64,000 nt of DNA from Microbacterium sp. W4I20 (GTDB lineage: Bacteria > Actinomycetota > Actinomycetes > Actinomycetales > Microbacteriaceae): NCBI RefSeq assembly GCF_030816505.1, contig NZ_JAUSYB010000001.1:2418001-2482000 (forward strand), read 5' to 3'. Shown piece after piece: positions 42,213 to 50,950 of the stretch (within the stretch, counting starts at the first letter, position 1; each line of letters begins with the position of its first letter). The position numbers and the translations under genes are program-made. The notes below the pieces were generated by a model. It did no database searches. It was not told the origin of the DNA and worked only from the letters and a program-made list of their open reading frames with translations.

Positions 42213-42512
42213 TCAGCGGCTCCCGGCCGCTTCGGTGTGGTGGCGGATGACCTCGGCCACCACGAAGTTGAACCACTTCTCCGCGAACTCCGGATCGAGG
42301 TGCGCCTCTTCCGCGAGAGCACGCAGCCGACCGACCTGCTGCTCTTCGCGGTTCGGATCGGATGCCGGCATCTCGTGCTCCGCCTTGAGGCGGCCGACCT
42401 GCTGGGTGGCGCGGAAGCGCTCCGCCAGCATGAAGATGAGCGCGGCGTCGATGTTGTCGATGCTGGCGCGGAGTCGGAGCAGTTCGACCTGCGGGTCCTC
42501 AGCGGCTGTCAT
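42213..42512 (-). CDS. aroQ: Chorismate mutase, AroQ class
   Basis: 99 aa, the size of a free-standing AroQ domain. ELLRLRASIDNIDAALIFMLAERFRATQQVGRLKAEH contains the conserved R-x3-D-x-D helix and the Arg/Lys active-site positions; the C-terminal helix ends FNFVVAEVIRHH. Converts chorismate to prephenate for Phe/Tyr synthesis. Cytosolic, no secretion signal. Transcribed alone. Confidence 0.9.
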   Translation of the reverse strand: MTAAEDPQVELLRLRASIDNIDAALIFMLAERFRATQQVGRLKAEHEMPASDPNREEQQVGRLRALAEEAHLDPEFAEKWFNFVVAEVIRHHTEAAGSR

Positions 42513-42573
42513 GCCCCTACTCTAGAGCCGCGGAACGCCCGGTCCGGAAGAGCGCCACCGCTATCGTGAGCAC

Positions 42574-43803
42574 ATGAGCAACGACGAGTCGCCGGCCTCC
42601 GCACCCACCGACGACCAGACGCCCGACGTCCCCGCCGACGCGGCCACGGCCACCTCCGACGAACCCGACACCACGCCGCACACCGTGACCACGATCGTCA
42701 CCGCGCCGATGCCCCGACCCGCCGTCGTGGAGCCCATGGCGCCGAGCCGCTCGTTCTGGACCCGCATCGATCGACCGTTCGTGTTCGGGTTCCTGGTCAC
42801 CCTCGGCGGACTCGGCGCGCTCGTGCTCGGTCTCGCCCTGACGAGTCTATCGACCGTGCTGATCTACATCGCCCTCGCCCTCTTCGCGGCGCTCGGGCTC
42901 GACCCCGCGGTGCGCTTTCTGGAGCGCCGCGGGCTCTCCCGAGGACCGTCGGTCGTCACCGTGATCCTCGCGCTCATCGTGCTGGTCGGGCTGATCCTCT
43001 GGACGGTGATCCCGATCGTCATCGAGCAGATCGCGAGCTTCGTGCGCTCGGTTCCGGGGATGATCAAGGAGTTCACCCGGACCGACCTCTACGCGACGTT
43101 GAACCAGCAGTTCGGCGAGCAGTTCCAGGATCTGGTGTCGGAGGTGCAGAAGTTCCTCTCCGATTTCGGCAACATCGCCACGATCGGCGGCGGCGCCCTG
43201 CAGGTCGGGGCATCGATCGCGACGGGCATCTCCGGTGCGATCGTCGTGCTCGTGCTCACGCTCTACTTCCTCGCCACCCTCCCGACGATGAAGCAGGGCC
43301 TGCTGCGGCTCGCGCCGGCACGCGATCGTGCCCGCGCGGGTGACATCACCGACCAGATCACCGACTCGGTCGGCGGCTACGTGATGGGGATGGTGGTGCT
43401 CGCCTTCTGCAACGCGGTGCTCGCTTTCCTGCTCTACCTGTTCCTCGGCCTGCCGTTCCCGCCGCTCATGGCCACGATCGCGTTCTGCATCACGCTGATC
43501 CCGCTCGTCGGCTCCGTGCTGTTCTGGATCATCGGCACCGGCATCGCCCTGTTCACGAACCCGATCGGGGCGCTCATCTTCGCGATCGTGTACCTGATCT
43601 ACATGCAGATCGAGGCCTATGTGATCACCCCGCGCGTGATGAACAGGGCCATCGCGATCCCCGGCTCGCTGGTCGTCATCGGCGCCCTGGCCGGCGGCAC
43701 GCTGCTGGGCCTCCTCGGCGCGCTCGTGGCCGTCCCCGTCGCGGCATCCATCCTCATCATCATCAAGCAGGTGCTCGTGCCACGGCAGGACGCCCGAGTC
43801 TAG
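42574..43803 (+). CDS. AI-2E family transporter
   Basis: 409 aa. The first 70 residues are a Thr/Asp/Pro-rich cytoplasmic tail, then about eight membrane segments. Characteristic text: PFVFGFLVTLGGLGALVLGLAL, the soluble central region (VPGMIKEFTRTDLYATLNQQFGEQF), and IPLVGSVLFWIIGTGIALFTNP near the end. The family includes TqsA-like exporters and Na+/H+ antiporters, so the name does not prove AI-2 transport. Divergent from chorismate mutase. Confidence 0.88.
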   Translation: MSNDESPASAPTDDQTPDVPADAATATSDEPDTTPHTVTTIVTAPMPRPAVVEPMAPSRSFWTRIDRPFVFGFLVTLGGLGALVLGLALTSLSTVLIYIALALFAALGLDPAVRFLERRGLSRGPSVVTVILALIVLVGLILWTVIPIVIEQIASFVRSVPGMIKEFTRTDLYATLNQQFGEQFQDLVSEVQKFLSDFGNIATIGGGALQVGASIATGISGAIVVLVLTLYFLATLPTMKQGLLRLAPARDRARAGDITDQITDSVGGYVMGMVVLAFCNAVLAFLLYLFLGLPFPPLMATIAFCITLIPLVGSVLFWIIGTGIALFTNPIGALIFAIVYLIYMQIEAYVITPRVMNRAIAIPGSLVVIGALAGGTLLGLLGALVAVPVAASILIIIKQVLVPRQDARV

Positions 43804-43830
43804 GGCGGCCGAGAACGCCGCCCGCACGCA

Positions 43831-43863
43831 GAAGTGCCCGGTCCCATCGGGCCCGGGCACTTC
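43831..43863. terminator. Bidirectional terminator
   Basis: GAAGTGCCCGG (43831-43841) pairs with CCGGGCACTTC (43853-43863) between the convergent AI-2E and osmolyte-transport genes, followed by TCGTTC on +. A smaller GGGCGGC/GCCGCCC hairpin precedes it at 43803-43823. Confidence 0.75.
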
Positions 43864-43894
43864 TCGTTCAGAAGATCGCTGTCAGAACGACGAC

Positions 43895-44818
43895 TCAGAC
43901 GAGGTCGTTGTCTTCCAGCCACTTCTTCGCGATGTCGGCCGACGACTGCTCCTCGACCGCGCTCAGCACGTTCAGGGAGACGAGCTCCTCGGCGGTGAGC
44001 TTCTCGCTGATCGCGTTGAGCACGTCGGAGACGTCATCCGCGATGTCGCTCGAGACGATCGGCACGACGTTCGACGAGATGATCAGGTTCTTCGGGTCTT
44101 CCAGGGCGACGATGTCCTCGGTCTGGAAGGCCGGCTCGGAGGTGTAGATGTCGGCGACCTGGATCTGGCCCTCGAGCAGCGACTGGAGCGTGGTCGGACC
44201 GGTTGCCGAGAACTTCAGGTCGACGCCGTAGACCTCCTTGGCGGCTGCGGGGTTGTACGGCCGCTCCTCGAACTCCGGCGGAGCGCCGATCGTGACCTCG
44301 GTCGGGACGTTCTTGAGGTCCTCGATCGTCTTCAGGTCGTGCTCCTCGGCGAAGCTCTTGAGCACCGTGTAGGTGTCCTGGTCGGTGGCCTCGGCGTAGT
44401 CGAGAGCCGTCAAGCTGTCCGGGAGGACATCCTGCAGAGCGGCATAGACCTCGTCCGATGCCGTGACGTCGACCTCGTCGTCGGAGAGGTACTCCAGCAG
44501 GCTGCCGGTGTACTCCGGGAAGACGTTGATGGCGCCGGACTCGACCTCGGGCATGTACGCGTCGCGCTGACCGATGTTGAGCTGCTTCTTGACGTCGAAC
44601 CCGGCCCCCTCGAGAGCCTGGGCGTAGATCTCGGCGATGATCTCGTTGGAGTAGTACCCCTGCGAGCCGACGACGATCGTGTCGGAGCTGCCGGAGCCCG
44701 AACCGGTGTCTTCGGAGGGCTCGTCGAGCGGGTTGCCGCCGCAGGCGGTCAGGGCGAGTGCGGCCGCGGCCACCAGGCCGACAGCCAGGACGGAGCGCTT
44801 GCCTCGTGCTGTGAACAT
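43895..44818 (-). CDS. Glycine betaine/choline-type binding lipoprotein (OpuBC/OsmF-like)
   Basis: 307 aa from ATG 44818. Lipoprotein signal with lipobox LTAC at about residue 25. OpuAC-type text: TIVVGSQGYYSNEIIAEIYAQALEGAGFDVKKQLNIGQRDAYMPEVESGAINVFPEYTGSLL. Captures a quaternary amine or similar osmoprotectant outside the cell. Last gene of the four-gene importer. Confidence 0.9.
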   Translation of the reverse strand: MFTARGKRSVLAVGLVAAAALALTACGGNPLDEPSEDTGSGSGSSDTIVVGSQGYYSNEIIAEIYAQALEGAGFDVKKQLNIGQRDAYMPEVESGAINVFPEYTGSLLEYLSDDEVDVTASDEVYAALQDVLPDSLTALDYAEATDQDTYTVLKSFAEEHDLKTIEDLKNVPTEVTIGAPPEFEERPYNPAAAKEVYGVDLKFSATGPTTLQSLLEGQIQVADIYTSEPAFQTEDIVALEDPKNLIISSNVVPIVSSDIADDVSDVLNAISEKLTAEELVSLNVLSAVEEQSSADIAKKWLEDNDLV

Positions 44819-44877
44819 GGACTTCCTCTTCTCTGGGACGTGCTGAATGCTGTGGGTGCGGGAGGGAACGATGAAGG

Positions 44878-45612
44878 TCAGGCCGTCGCGGTGGACGGCT
44901 CCGCTGCCGGGGCCAGCGGACGGGTGCGGCGCCGGGTCTGGCGCCCGGTGCGGAGGCCGCGGGGAACAGCGGCGTGCTGAGCCGCGGCAAGCAGCAGGTC
45001 GACGAGCAGCGCCAGGACCGCGACGATCAGCGCACCGCCGAGCACCTGGTCGAAGCGTCGCAGCGGAATGCCCTGGATGATCGGATACCCGAGGCCGCCA
45101 AGGTTCACGTAGGCCGCGATCGTCACGGTCGCGATGACCTGCAGAAGGGCGGAGCGGATGCCGCCGACGAGCAGCGGCAGGCCCAGCGGAACCTCGACCT
45201 TCCAGAAGATCTGCCACTCGGTCATGCCCATGGCGCGCGCGGAGTCGATCACCCGCCGGTCGATGGCCTCGAGGCCCGTGTACGCCCCGGCGAGCAGCGA
45301 CGGGATGGCGAGGAGCACGAAGGTGATGATCGCGGCCTGGGGAACCCGGAGCACGCCGAGCAGGAGCACGAGCAGCACCATGAGACCGAAGGCCGGAATG
45401 GCGCGCGCCGCGCCCGAGACGGCCACGGCGATCTCACGCCCGCGCCCGGTGTGGCCGATGAGCCAGCCGATGGGGAGAGCGATGGCGGCCGCGATGAGCA
45501 CCGAGATCAGCGTGAGGGCGAGGTGCTGACCGAGCAGCACCGGAAGGGCGTAGCTGCCCTGCCACTGCTTCGGGGCGAGCATCCAGGCGATGGCATCGGC
45601 GAAGAGATTCAT
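44878..45612 (-). CDS. Osmolyte ABC transporter permease (OpuCB/OpuCD-like)
   Basis: 244 aa from ATG 45612. Five to six membrane segments; EAA loop RVIDSARAMGMTEWQIFWKVEVPLGLPLLVGGIRSA; AAYVNLGGLGYPIIQGI is typical of the OpuC family. Overlaps the other permease by ATGA. Confidence 0.9.
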   Translation of the reverse strand: MNLFADAIAWMLAPKQWQGSYALPVLLGQHLALTLISVLIAAAIALPIGWLIGHTGRGREIAVAVSGAARAIPAFGLMVLLVLLLGVLRVPQAAIITFVLLAIPSLLAGAYTGLEAIDRRVIDSARAMGMTEWQIFWKVEVPLGLPLLVGGIRSALLQVIATVTIAAYVNLGGLGYPIIQGIPLRRFDQVLGGALIVAVLALLVDLLLAAAQHAAVPRGLRTGRQTRRRTRPLAPAAEPSTATA

Positions 45613-46289
45613 GCGGCAGCCCTCACCGGGACGGACTTGGCGGCGGCGACGCGGCTGGGGGCCGTGGTCCACGGCATCAGCGCGCGACCGATCAGCAGCA
45701 GGAGCAGGTCGATCAGCAGCGCGATGACGACGACCGCGACGACGCCCGCGAGCACCTCGGCGATGATGCGCCGCTCGAGCCCGTTGGTGAAGAGGTAGCC
45801 GAGGTTCGTGACGCCGATGAGGATGCCGACCGTCGCGAGCGAGATCGTGCTGACCGCCGCGACGCGGAGCCCGGCGAGGATCACCGGACCGGCGAGCGGG
45901 AACTCGACCGCCCAGAAGCGGCGGAACGGGGCGAAGCCGGTGGCGGTCGCCGCCTGCCGCACGCCCTCATCGACCGAGTCGAGGCCGTCGGCGACCGAGC
46001 GCACCAGGATCGCGACGGCGTAGATCGTGAGCGCGATCACCAGGTTGGTCTCGCTGATCGCGGAGTAGCCGAGCGTGGCCGGCAGCAGGATCAGCAGCGC
46101 CAGCGACGGGATCGTGTAGAGCAGACCCGTGAGCACGATGATCGGGCCGCGCACGAGGCGGTAGCGCCAGGCCACCCAGCCCAACGGAAGCGACAGCACG
46201 AACCCGAGCACGATCGGCACGATGCTCTGACGCAGGTGGACCAGCGTCAGCTCGAAGATCAGACCGAGGTTGTCGGTGACCCAGTTCAC
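45609..46289 (-). CDS. Osmolyte ABC transporter permease (OpuCB-like)
   Basis: 226 aa from GTG 46289, which overlaps the ATPase stop (GTGA). Membrane segments include IVPIVLGFVLSLPLGWVAW and YTIPSLALLILLPATLG; EAA loop EGVRQAATATGFAPFRRFWAVEFPLAGP. Second membrane subunit of the importer. Confidence 0.9.
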   Translation of the reverse strand: MNWVTDNLGLIFELTLVHLRQSIVPIVLGFVLSLPLGWVAWRYRLVRGPIIVLTGLLYTIPSLALLILLPATLGYSAISETNLVIALTIYAVAILVRSVADGLDSVDEGVRQAATATGFAPFRRFWAVEFPLAGPVILAGLRVAAVSTISLATVGILIGVTNLGYLFTNGLERRIIAEVLAGVVAVVVIALLIDLLLLLIGRALMPWTTAPSRVAAAKSVPVRAAA

Positions 46290-47125
46290 GCCGCGCCGTC
46301 CTGCTTTTCGGGGTCGGCGACGATCGCTCCCTGCGTGCGTCCTTCGGAGTCGACGACGACGGTGCCGTGCGGGGTCTCCTTGAGGCGCAGCGCCCGCCGA
46401 CCGCGGTCGGCCCCGATGAAGGCGGCGACGAAGTCGTCGGCCGGGTTCTCGATGATCTCGCTCGGGCTGCCCACCTGCACGATGCGCGCGCCCTTGTCGA
46501 GGATGACGACCTGGTCGCCGAGCAGGAACGCCTCGTCGATGTCGTGCGTGACGAAGACGACCGTCTTGTCGAGCTCGTGCTGCAGCCGCAGGGTCTCCTG
46601 CTGCAGGTCGGCGCGCACGATCGGGTCGACCGCGCCGAAGGGCTCGTCCATCAGCAGGATGTTCGGGTCGGCGGCGAGGCCGCGGGCCACGCCGACGCGC
46701 TGCTGCTGGCCACCGGACAGCTGGCTCGGATACCGCTCGGCGAGCGCCTGGTCGAGCCCGACCGTGTCGAGCAGCGTGCGCGCACGCTTGTGGGCTTCGG
46801 GCTTCTTGACGCCCGTGAGGCGGAGGACGGTGGCGACGTTGTCGATCACGGAGAAGTGCGGCATGAGGCCGGAGTTCTGCATGACGTAGCCGATCCGGCG
46901 GCGCAGCTGCACCGGATCGCCGACCAGCACGTTCTCGCCGTCGATCTCGATGTCGCCCGAGGTCGGTTCGACCATGCGGTTGATCATGCGCAGGAGTGTG
47001 GTCTTGCCGCATCCGGACGATCCGACGAACACCGTGGTCTTGCGCGACGGGAGGACCAGGCTGAAGTCGTCCACGGCGACGGTGCCGTCGGGGAACTGCT
47101 TGGTGACATTACGGAACTCGATCAT
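46286..47125 (-). CDS. Osmolyte ABC transporter ATP-binding protein (OpuCA/ProV-like)
   Basis: 279 aa. Walker A GSSGCGKTT, signature LSGGQQQRV, Walker B LLMDEPFGAVD, and FVTHDIDEAFLLGD. The C-terminal part lacks a full pair of CBS domains found in longer OpuCA proteins, so ionic-strength sensing may be absent. First gene of ATPase-permease-permease-binding protein. Its ATG follows a weak ribosome site. Confidence 0.92.
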   Translation of the reverse strand: MIEFRNVTKQFPDGTVAVDDFSLVLPSRKTTVFVGSSGCGKTTLLRMINRMVEPTSGDIEIDGENVLVGDPVQLRRRIGYVMQNSGLMPHFSVIDNVATVLRLTGVKKPEAHKRARTLLDTVGLDQALAERYPSQLSGGQQQRVGVARGLAADPNILLMDEPFGAVDPIVRADLQQETLRLQHELDKTVVFVTHDIDEAFLLGDQVVILDKGARIVQVGSPSEIIENPADDFVAAFIGADRGRRALRLKETPHGTVVVDSEGRTQGAIVADPEKQDGAA

Positions 47126-47190
47126 GGGTCACTTTCCAGTCGGTCGATCGACGAGGCGCGCATCGGCGCCCCGGCGCCGGCATACGGAGG

Positions 47191-47493
47191 TCATTCGCTG
47201 ATCTGCACGCGGGGGTCGAAGGCGACGTACCCGGAGAAGTCGGTGCCGACGCGTTCGAACGCGGACGGGTAGGGCGTGGGGTACGACCAGGCGTAGTCGG
47301 TGTGCAGCTCGTCTCCGGTCTGCACCGAGAAGTACTGCGCGGCACCCTTCCACGGGCAGGTGTACGGGGTGGGGCTCTCGACGAGCGCGCCCTCGGCGAC
47401 GGATGCCGGCGGGAAGTACCAATTGCCCTCGATGCGGACGAGATCGCTCTCGTCGGCTTCGGCGATGACGGTTCCTGCGAGTACAGCCTTCAT
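47191..47493 (-). CDS. DUF427 domain protein
   Basis: 100 aa from ATG 47493, preceded by GAGGAGG. Family text: MKAVLAGTVIAEADESDLVRIEGNWYFP, CPWKGAAQYFSV and AWSYPTPYPSAFERVGTDFSGYVAFDPRVQI. A small single-domain beta-tent protein of unknown function, common in actinobacteria. Confidence 0.9.
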   Translation of the reverse strand: MKAVLAGTVIAEADESDLVRIEGNWYFPPASVAEGALVESPTPYTCPWKGAAQYFSVQTGDELHTDYAWSYPTPYPSAFERVGTDFSGYVAFDPRVQISE

Positions 47494-47650
47494 GGTCCTG
47501 CCTCCTCGGATGTGGGTTCGAGCGTATAAGACGGGTGGGACATCCGGCGTGGGGTTGCGCACCGGACCGTCAATGTGAGAAACAATCCCCGATCTGTTCG
47601 GTACCGCGCCGCCAGCGGATTGCGGGCGGAGCGGCCCTGTTCGGTCATGT

Positions 47651-49087
47651 TCAGGCCGAGTCGCGTCCGTAGCCCTCCAGCAGGCGGAGCCAGACCTCGC
47701 TGATGGTCGGATAGGCGGGCACCGCGTGCCACAGGCGCTTGATCGGCACCTCTCCGACGACCGCGAACGTCGCGGCCTGCACGAGCTCCGCGACCTCCGG
47801 ACCGACGAAAGTGGCGCCGAGCACGACGTCGCGGGCGGCGTCGACCACCAGCCGGGCCTGACCCTCGAAGCCGTCCTCGTAGACGCTCGATCCGGCGACG
47901 GCGCCGAGGTCGTAGTCGACGACCTTCACCTCGTGGCCCGCTTCGCGCGCGGCGGCCTCGGTGAGTCCGACCGACGCCACCTCGGGGAACGAGAACGTGA
48001 CCTGCGGCACCGCGGCGTGGTCCGCCGTGGCGACGTGCCGGCCCCAGGGGGCGTCGTCGACCTCGTCGCCCTTTGCCCTCGCGACGATCACGTCACCCGC
48101 GGCCCGCGCCTGATACTTGCCCTGGTGGGTGAGCAGGACGCGGCCGGTGACGTCGCCGACCGCGTACAGCCAGTCGGATCCGGGAACGCGCAGGGTGTCG
48201 TCGGTCTCGATCCACTTCCCGGCCTCGAGCCCCACGACGTCGAGCCCGATGTCGTGGTTGTGCGGCGAGCGGCCGGTCGCGGCGAGCACCTCGCTCGCGA
48301 CGATCTCCTCGCCGCCCTCGAGCGTGACGGTCACGCCGCCGTCGCCGCGGTGCACGGACGCCGTTCCGGTCGACGTGCGCACGTCGACGCCGAGCTCCTT
48401 GAGCCCGGCGGCCACCCGCTCACCGGCGAACGGCTCCATCGTCGACAGCAGCTCGCCGCGCGCGATGAGCGTCACGGTCGAACCGAGCGAGGCGTAGACG
48501 GTGGCCATCTCCACGGCGACGACGCCGCCGCCGATCACGGCCAGGCTGTCGGGCAGCTCCTCGGCGCTCGTGGCCTCGCGGCTGGTCCACGGCGCAACAT
48601 CCCGCAGTCCGTCGATGGGCGGGATGACCGCCTGGGATCCGGTGCTGATCGCGACGGCATGGCGGGCACGGAGCACGCGGGTGCCGCCGTCGGCATCCGT
48701 CACGGTGACCTCACGCTCGCCGGTGATCCGGCCGAAGCCGCGGGCCAGAGCGATGCCGGCCGAGTCCAGCCACTTCACCTGGCCGTCGTCTGACCAATTG
48801 CTCGTGAACGAGTCGCGGCGGTCGAACACCGCCCGCACGTCGAGCTTTCCCGTCACGGCCTGTGACGCACCGCCCACGTTCTGGGCGGCGCGGAGCGCCT
48901 GCGCCGGACGCAGCAGCGCCTTCGACGGCATGCACGCCCAGTAGGAGCACTCGCCTCCGACCAGCTCGCTCTCCACGATGATCGCGGTGAGACCGCCCTG
49001 TACAGCGCGGTCCGCGACGTTCTCGCCGACGGCACCTCCGCCCAGGACGATCAGGTCGTACTCGTCGGTCTTCTCGGCAGCAGTCAT
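47651..49087 (-). CDS. Flavin-dependent pyridine nucleotide-disulfide oxidoreductase
   Basis: 478 aa from ATG 49087 (GGAGAGG eight bases upstream; a GTG nine bases earlier is too close to it). FAD motif VLGGGAVGEN; redox-active pair Cys47/Cys52 in GGECSYWACMPSK; second Rossmann motif VIGGGVVAVEMA; FAD motif YAVGDV; C-terminal dimer domain ending AVPAYPTISEVW. Related to dihydrolipoamide dehydrogenase and mercuric reductase, but the CSYWAC motif marks a distinct actinobacterial subgroup of unknown substrate. No lipoamide complex genes nearby. Confidence 0.88.
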   Translation of the reverse strand: MTAAEKTDEYDLIVLGGGAVGENVADRAVQGGLTAIIVESELVGGECSYWACMPSKALLRPAQALRAAQNVGGASQAVTGKLDVRAVFDRRDSFTSNWSDDGQVKWLDSAGIALARGFGRITGEREVTVTDADGGTRVLRARHAVAISTGSQAVIPPIDGLRDVAPWTSREATSAEELPDSLAVIGGGVVAVEMATVYASLGSTVTLIARGELLSTMEPFAGERVAAGLKELGVDVRTSTGTASVHRGDGGVTVTLEGGEEIVASEVLAATGRSPHNHDIGLDVVGLEAGKWIETDDTLRVPGSDWLYAVGDVTGRVLLTHQGKYQARAAGDVIVARAKGDEVDDAPWGRHVATADHAAVPQVTFSFPEVASVGLTEAAAREAGHEVKVVDYDLGAVAGSSVYEDGFEGQARLVVDAARDVVLGATFVGPEVAELVQAATFAVVGEVPIKRLWHAVPAYPTISEVWLRLLEGYGRDSA

Positions 49088-49162
49088 GTGTCGCACCTCT
49101 CCGTCGCCCAGTCTCGCTCAAGAGCAACGCCGAGTCACGGGTCAGTTGTTCCCCGCCGGCGC

Positions 49163-49249
49163 GTGCACAACTCCTCCATTCCGCGTCGGAACCGGGTCCA
49201 GCACCCCGAATCCGCCCCGAAATCGGAGGTTCTTGCGGAGTTGTGCACC
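49163..49249. repeat. Palindromic repeat R1 copy 3, intergenic
   Basis: Arms GTGCACAACTCC (49163-49174) and GGAGTTGTGCAC (49237-49248); with the C at 49249 the unit is 87 bp, the same length as copy 2. It lies between bioY and the flavin oxidoreductase gene. Only GC is shared on both flanks here. Confidence 0.85.
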
Positions 49250-49273
49250 GCGCTCAGGCCCGACCGCACCGCC

Positions 49274-49849
49274 TCAAGCCGCGACCGGCGCCTCGCGCCG
49301 GGCGGGGAACGCCCGCGGATACGCCCGCTGCAGCGCCACGACCACCAGCGTCGCCACGGCCACCTTGATGAGGTCACCCGGGAGGAACGCGAGGCTGGAC
49401 AGCGCCGTGGGCCCGAACGGCACCCCCGTCACGAGCGCCTGCACCGGGATGCCGAAGGCGTAGACCACCAGCACCCCGCCGACCAGGGAAGCCGCCGCGG
49501 CGCGCCACCAGGTGACGCGGCCGGTGCGCATGACGAGGCCGATCACGATGACTCCGGCGATCCAGCCGAGCAGGTATCCCGCCGTCGGCCCGACGAAGAC
49601 GCCGAGGCCGCCGCGTCCGCCCGCGAGCACCGGCAGCCCGAGGGCCGCGAGCGCGAGCACCAGCACGATGGCCCACGGCGCGACCCGGGGTCCGAGCACG
49701 AGACCGGCGAGCATGACGCCGAGGGTCTGCGCCGTGATGGGCACGCCTCCCGGCAGCGGCACGACGACGGTGCCGAGCACGATGATGAGGGCGGCGAACA
49801 CGGCCACCCGGCCGAGGGTCGCACTGGTCTCACGGGGTGAGGTGGGCAT
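49274..49849 (-). CDS. bioY: Biotin transporter substrate-binding subunit BioY
   Basis: 191 aa from ATG 49849. Six membrane segments with BioY hallmarks: PLPGGVPITAQTLGVMLAGLVLGPR, GGLGVFVGPTAGYLLGW and FLPGDLIKVAVATLVVV. It is the S component of the ECF-type biotin importer; bioM/bioN are not in the window. Two BioQ-like operators sit 12-40 bp upstream, supporting biotin control. Confidence 0.93.
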   Translation of the reverse strand: MPTSPRETSATLGRVAVFAALIIVLGTVVVPLPGGVPITAQTLGVMLAGLVLGPRVAPWAIVLVLALAALGLPVLAGGRGGLGVFVGPTAGYLLGWIAGVIVIGLVMRTGRVTWWRAAAASLVGGVLVVYAFGIPVQALVTGVPFGPTALSSLAFLPGDLIKVAVATLVVVALQRAYPRAFPARREAPVAA

Positions 49850-49861
49850 TGGAATCCTTCC

Positions 49862-49889
49862 TGAACAGTGTTCACCTGAACACTGTTCA
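49862..49889. promoter_or_regulatory. Tandem BioQ-like operators of bioY
   Basis: TGAACAGTGTTCA (49862-49874) and TGAACACTGTTCA (49877-49889), two perfect 13-bp palindromes of the form TGAAC-N3-GTTCA starting 15 bp apart. This matches the reported TGAAC-N3-GTTAC site of the actinobacterial biotin repressor BioQ. They lie directly before the bioY ribosome site. Confidence 0.8.
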
Positions 49890-49931
49890 GCACAGTAGCC
49901 ACACCTCACGCACCGACGCAAATCAGAAGTC

Positions 49932-50924
49932 CTACGGAATCAGCACGACCTTCCCCCACTGCCGACGCTGCTCGATGGCGTCGTGTGCGGCCGCGGCATC
50001 CTCCAGCCGGTATTCGTCGACAGGCGGATCGACCCGCCCCTCCGCTACTGCGGCGAGCGCGCGCGCCTCGAGCACCCGCAGTTCTGTGATCGGCCGACCC
50101 AGTGGCACGGCGACCGTGAGTGAGCGCTCGACGATGTCTGCGGAGTCGAGCCGGACTACTTCTCCGCTCGACCACCCGATGATCACGACGCGAGCCCCGC
50201 GCCCGAGCGTCTCGACCGCCGCCCTGCCCGTCGACCCTCCGACACCGTCGATCAGTATGGACGGCTGCACTCCCTCGAGGAGCCCGGCCAACCGCAGCGG
50301 CCACGTGTCGTCGTTCGCGTCCAGCGCGATGAGCCGCCCACCGGCACGCCTCTCGCCGATCCCGAGCAGCTCGACCACGACGCGCTTCGCCTCGCCGCCG
50401 TAGAGCCCGATGACGGTCGCCCCGACCGATAGGGCGAGCTGCACGAGCTGGCTCCCGAGTCCACCCGACGCGCCTGGGATGATCACGACGTCGTCGGGTC
50501 TGATCTCGACCGACTCGAGCACGAGCTGGGCGGTCCGGCCGGTGCCGATGGCTGCGACGGCCTGCGGGAAAGTCACCCTGTCGGGAACGGAATGCAGTGC
50601 GGCGGCCGGGGCCAGCGTGAACTCCGCGTAGCCCCCGCTGCGGAAGCCCACGTGAGCGACGACCCGCGTGCCGACGAGCGCCCCGTCGACGCCCGGACCG
50701 ACCGCGTCGACAGTGCCGGCCACCTCTCGTCCCGGCGTCATCGGAAGCTGCGGCTTCGGCATCGACGGAGGTCCGTCTCCTCGACGGATGTCGGTGTCGA
50801 CCGCGTGCACGCCCGCTGCGGCGACCCGCACCCGCACCAGTCCCTCTCCGGGCTCCGGCAGCGGCACCTCCTCCACCCTCAGCACATCTGACCCTCCGAA
50901 CTCGCGCTGCACGATGGCCCGCAT
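49932..50924 (-). CDS. Zinc-independent quinone oxidoreductase (QOR family)
   Basis: 330 aa from ATG 50924 with AAGGAGAG upstream; an ATG at 50954 overlapping the MFS stop is also in frame. Medium-chain reductase fold without zinc cysteines: [35 protein letters not shown], and NADPH motif [21 protein letters not shown]. Reduces quinones with NADPH. Downstream of an MFS pump in a SoxR-controlled operon, which fits protection against redox-cycling compounds. Confidence 0.9.
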   Translation of the reverse strand: MRAIVQREFGGSDVLRVEEVPLPEPGEGLVRVRVAAAGVHAVDTDIRRGDGPPSMPKPQLPMTPGREVAGTVDAVGPGVDGALVGTRVVAHVGFRSGGYAEFTLAPAAALHSVPDRVTFPQAVAAIGTGRTAQLVLESVEIRPDDVVIIPGASGGLGSQLVQLALSVGATVIGLYGGEAKRVVVELLGIGERRAGGRLIALDANDDTWPLRLAGLLEGVQPSILIDGVGGSTGRAAVETLGRGARVVIIGWSSGEVVRLDSADIVERSLTVAVPLGRPITELRVLEARALAAVAEGRVDPPVDEYRLEDAAAAHDAIEQRRQWGKVVLIP

Positions 50925-50950
50925 GGTTCTCTCCTTCACTCTGCCGACGC

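Noticed and set aside
42132..42569. A plus-strand coding gene driven by the promoter at 42086
   Set aside because: The open frame there is the antisense of chorismate mutase, without its own ribosome site or family; a non-coding transcript is the better idea.
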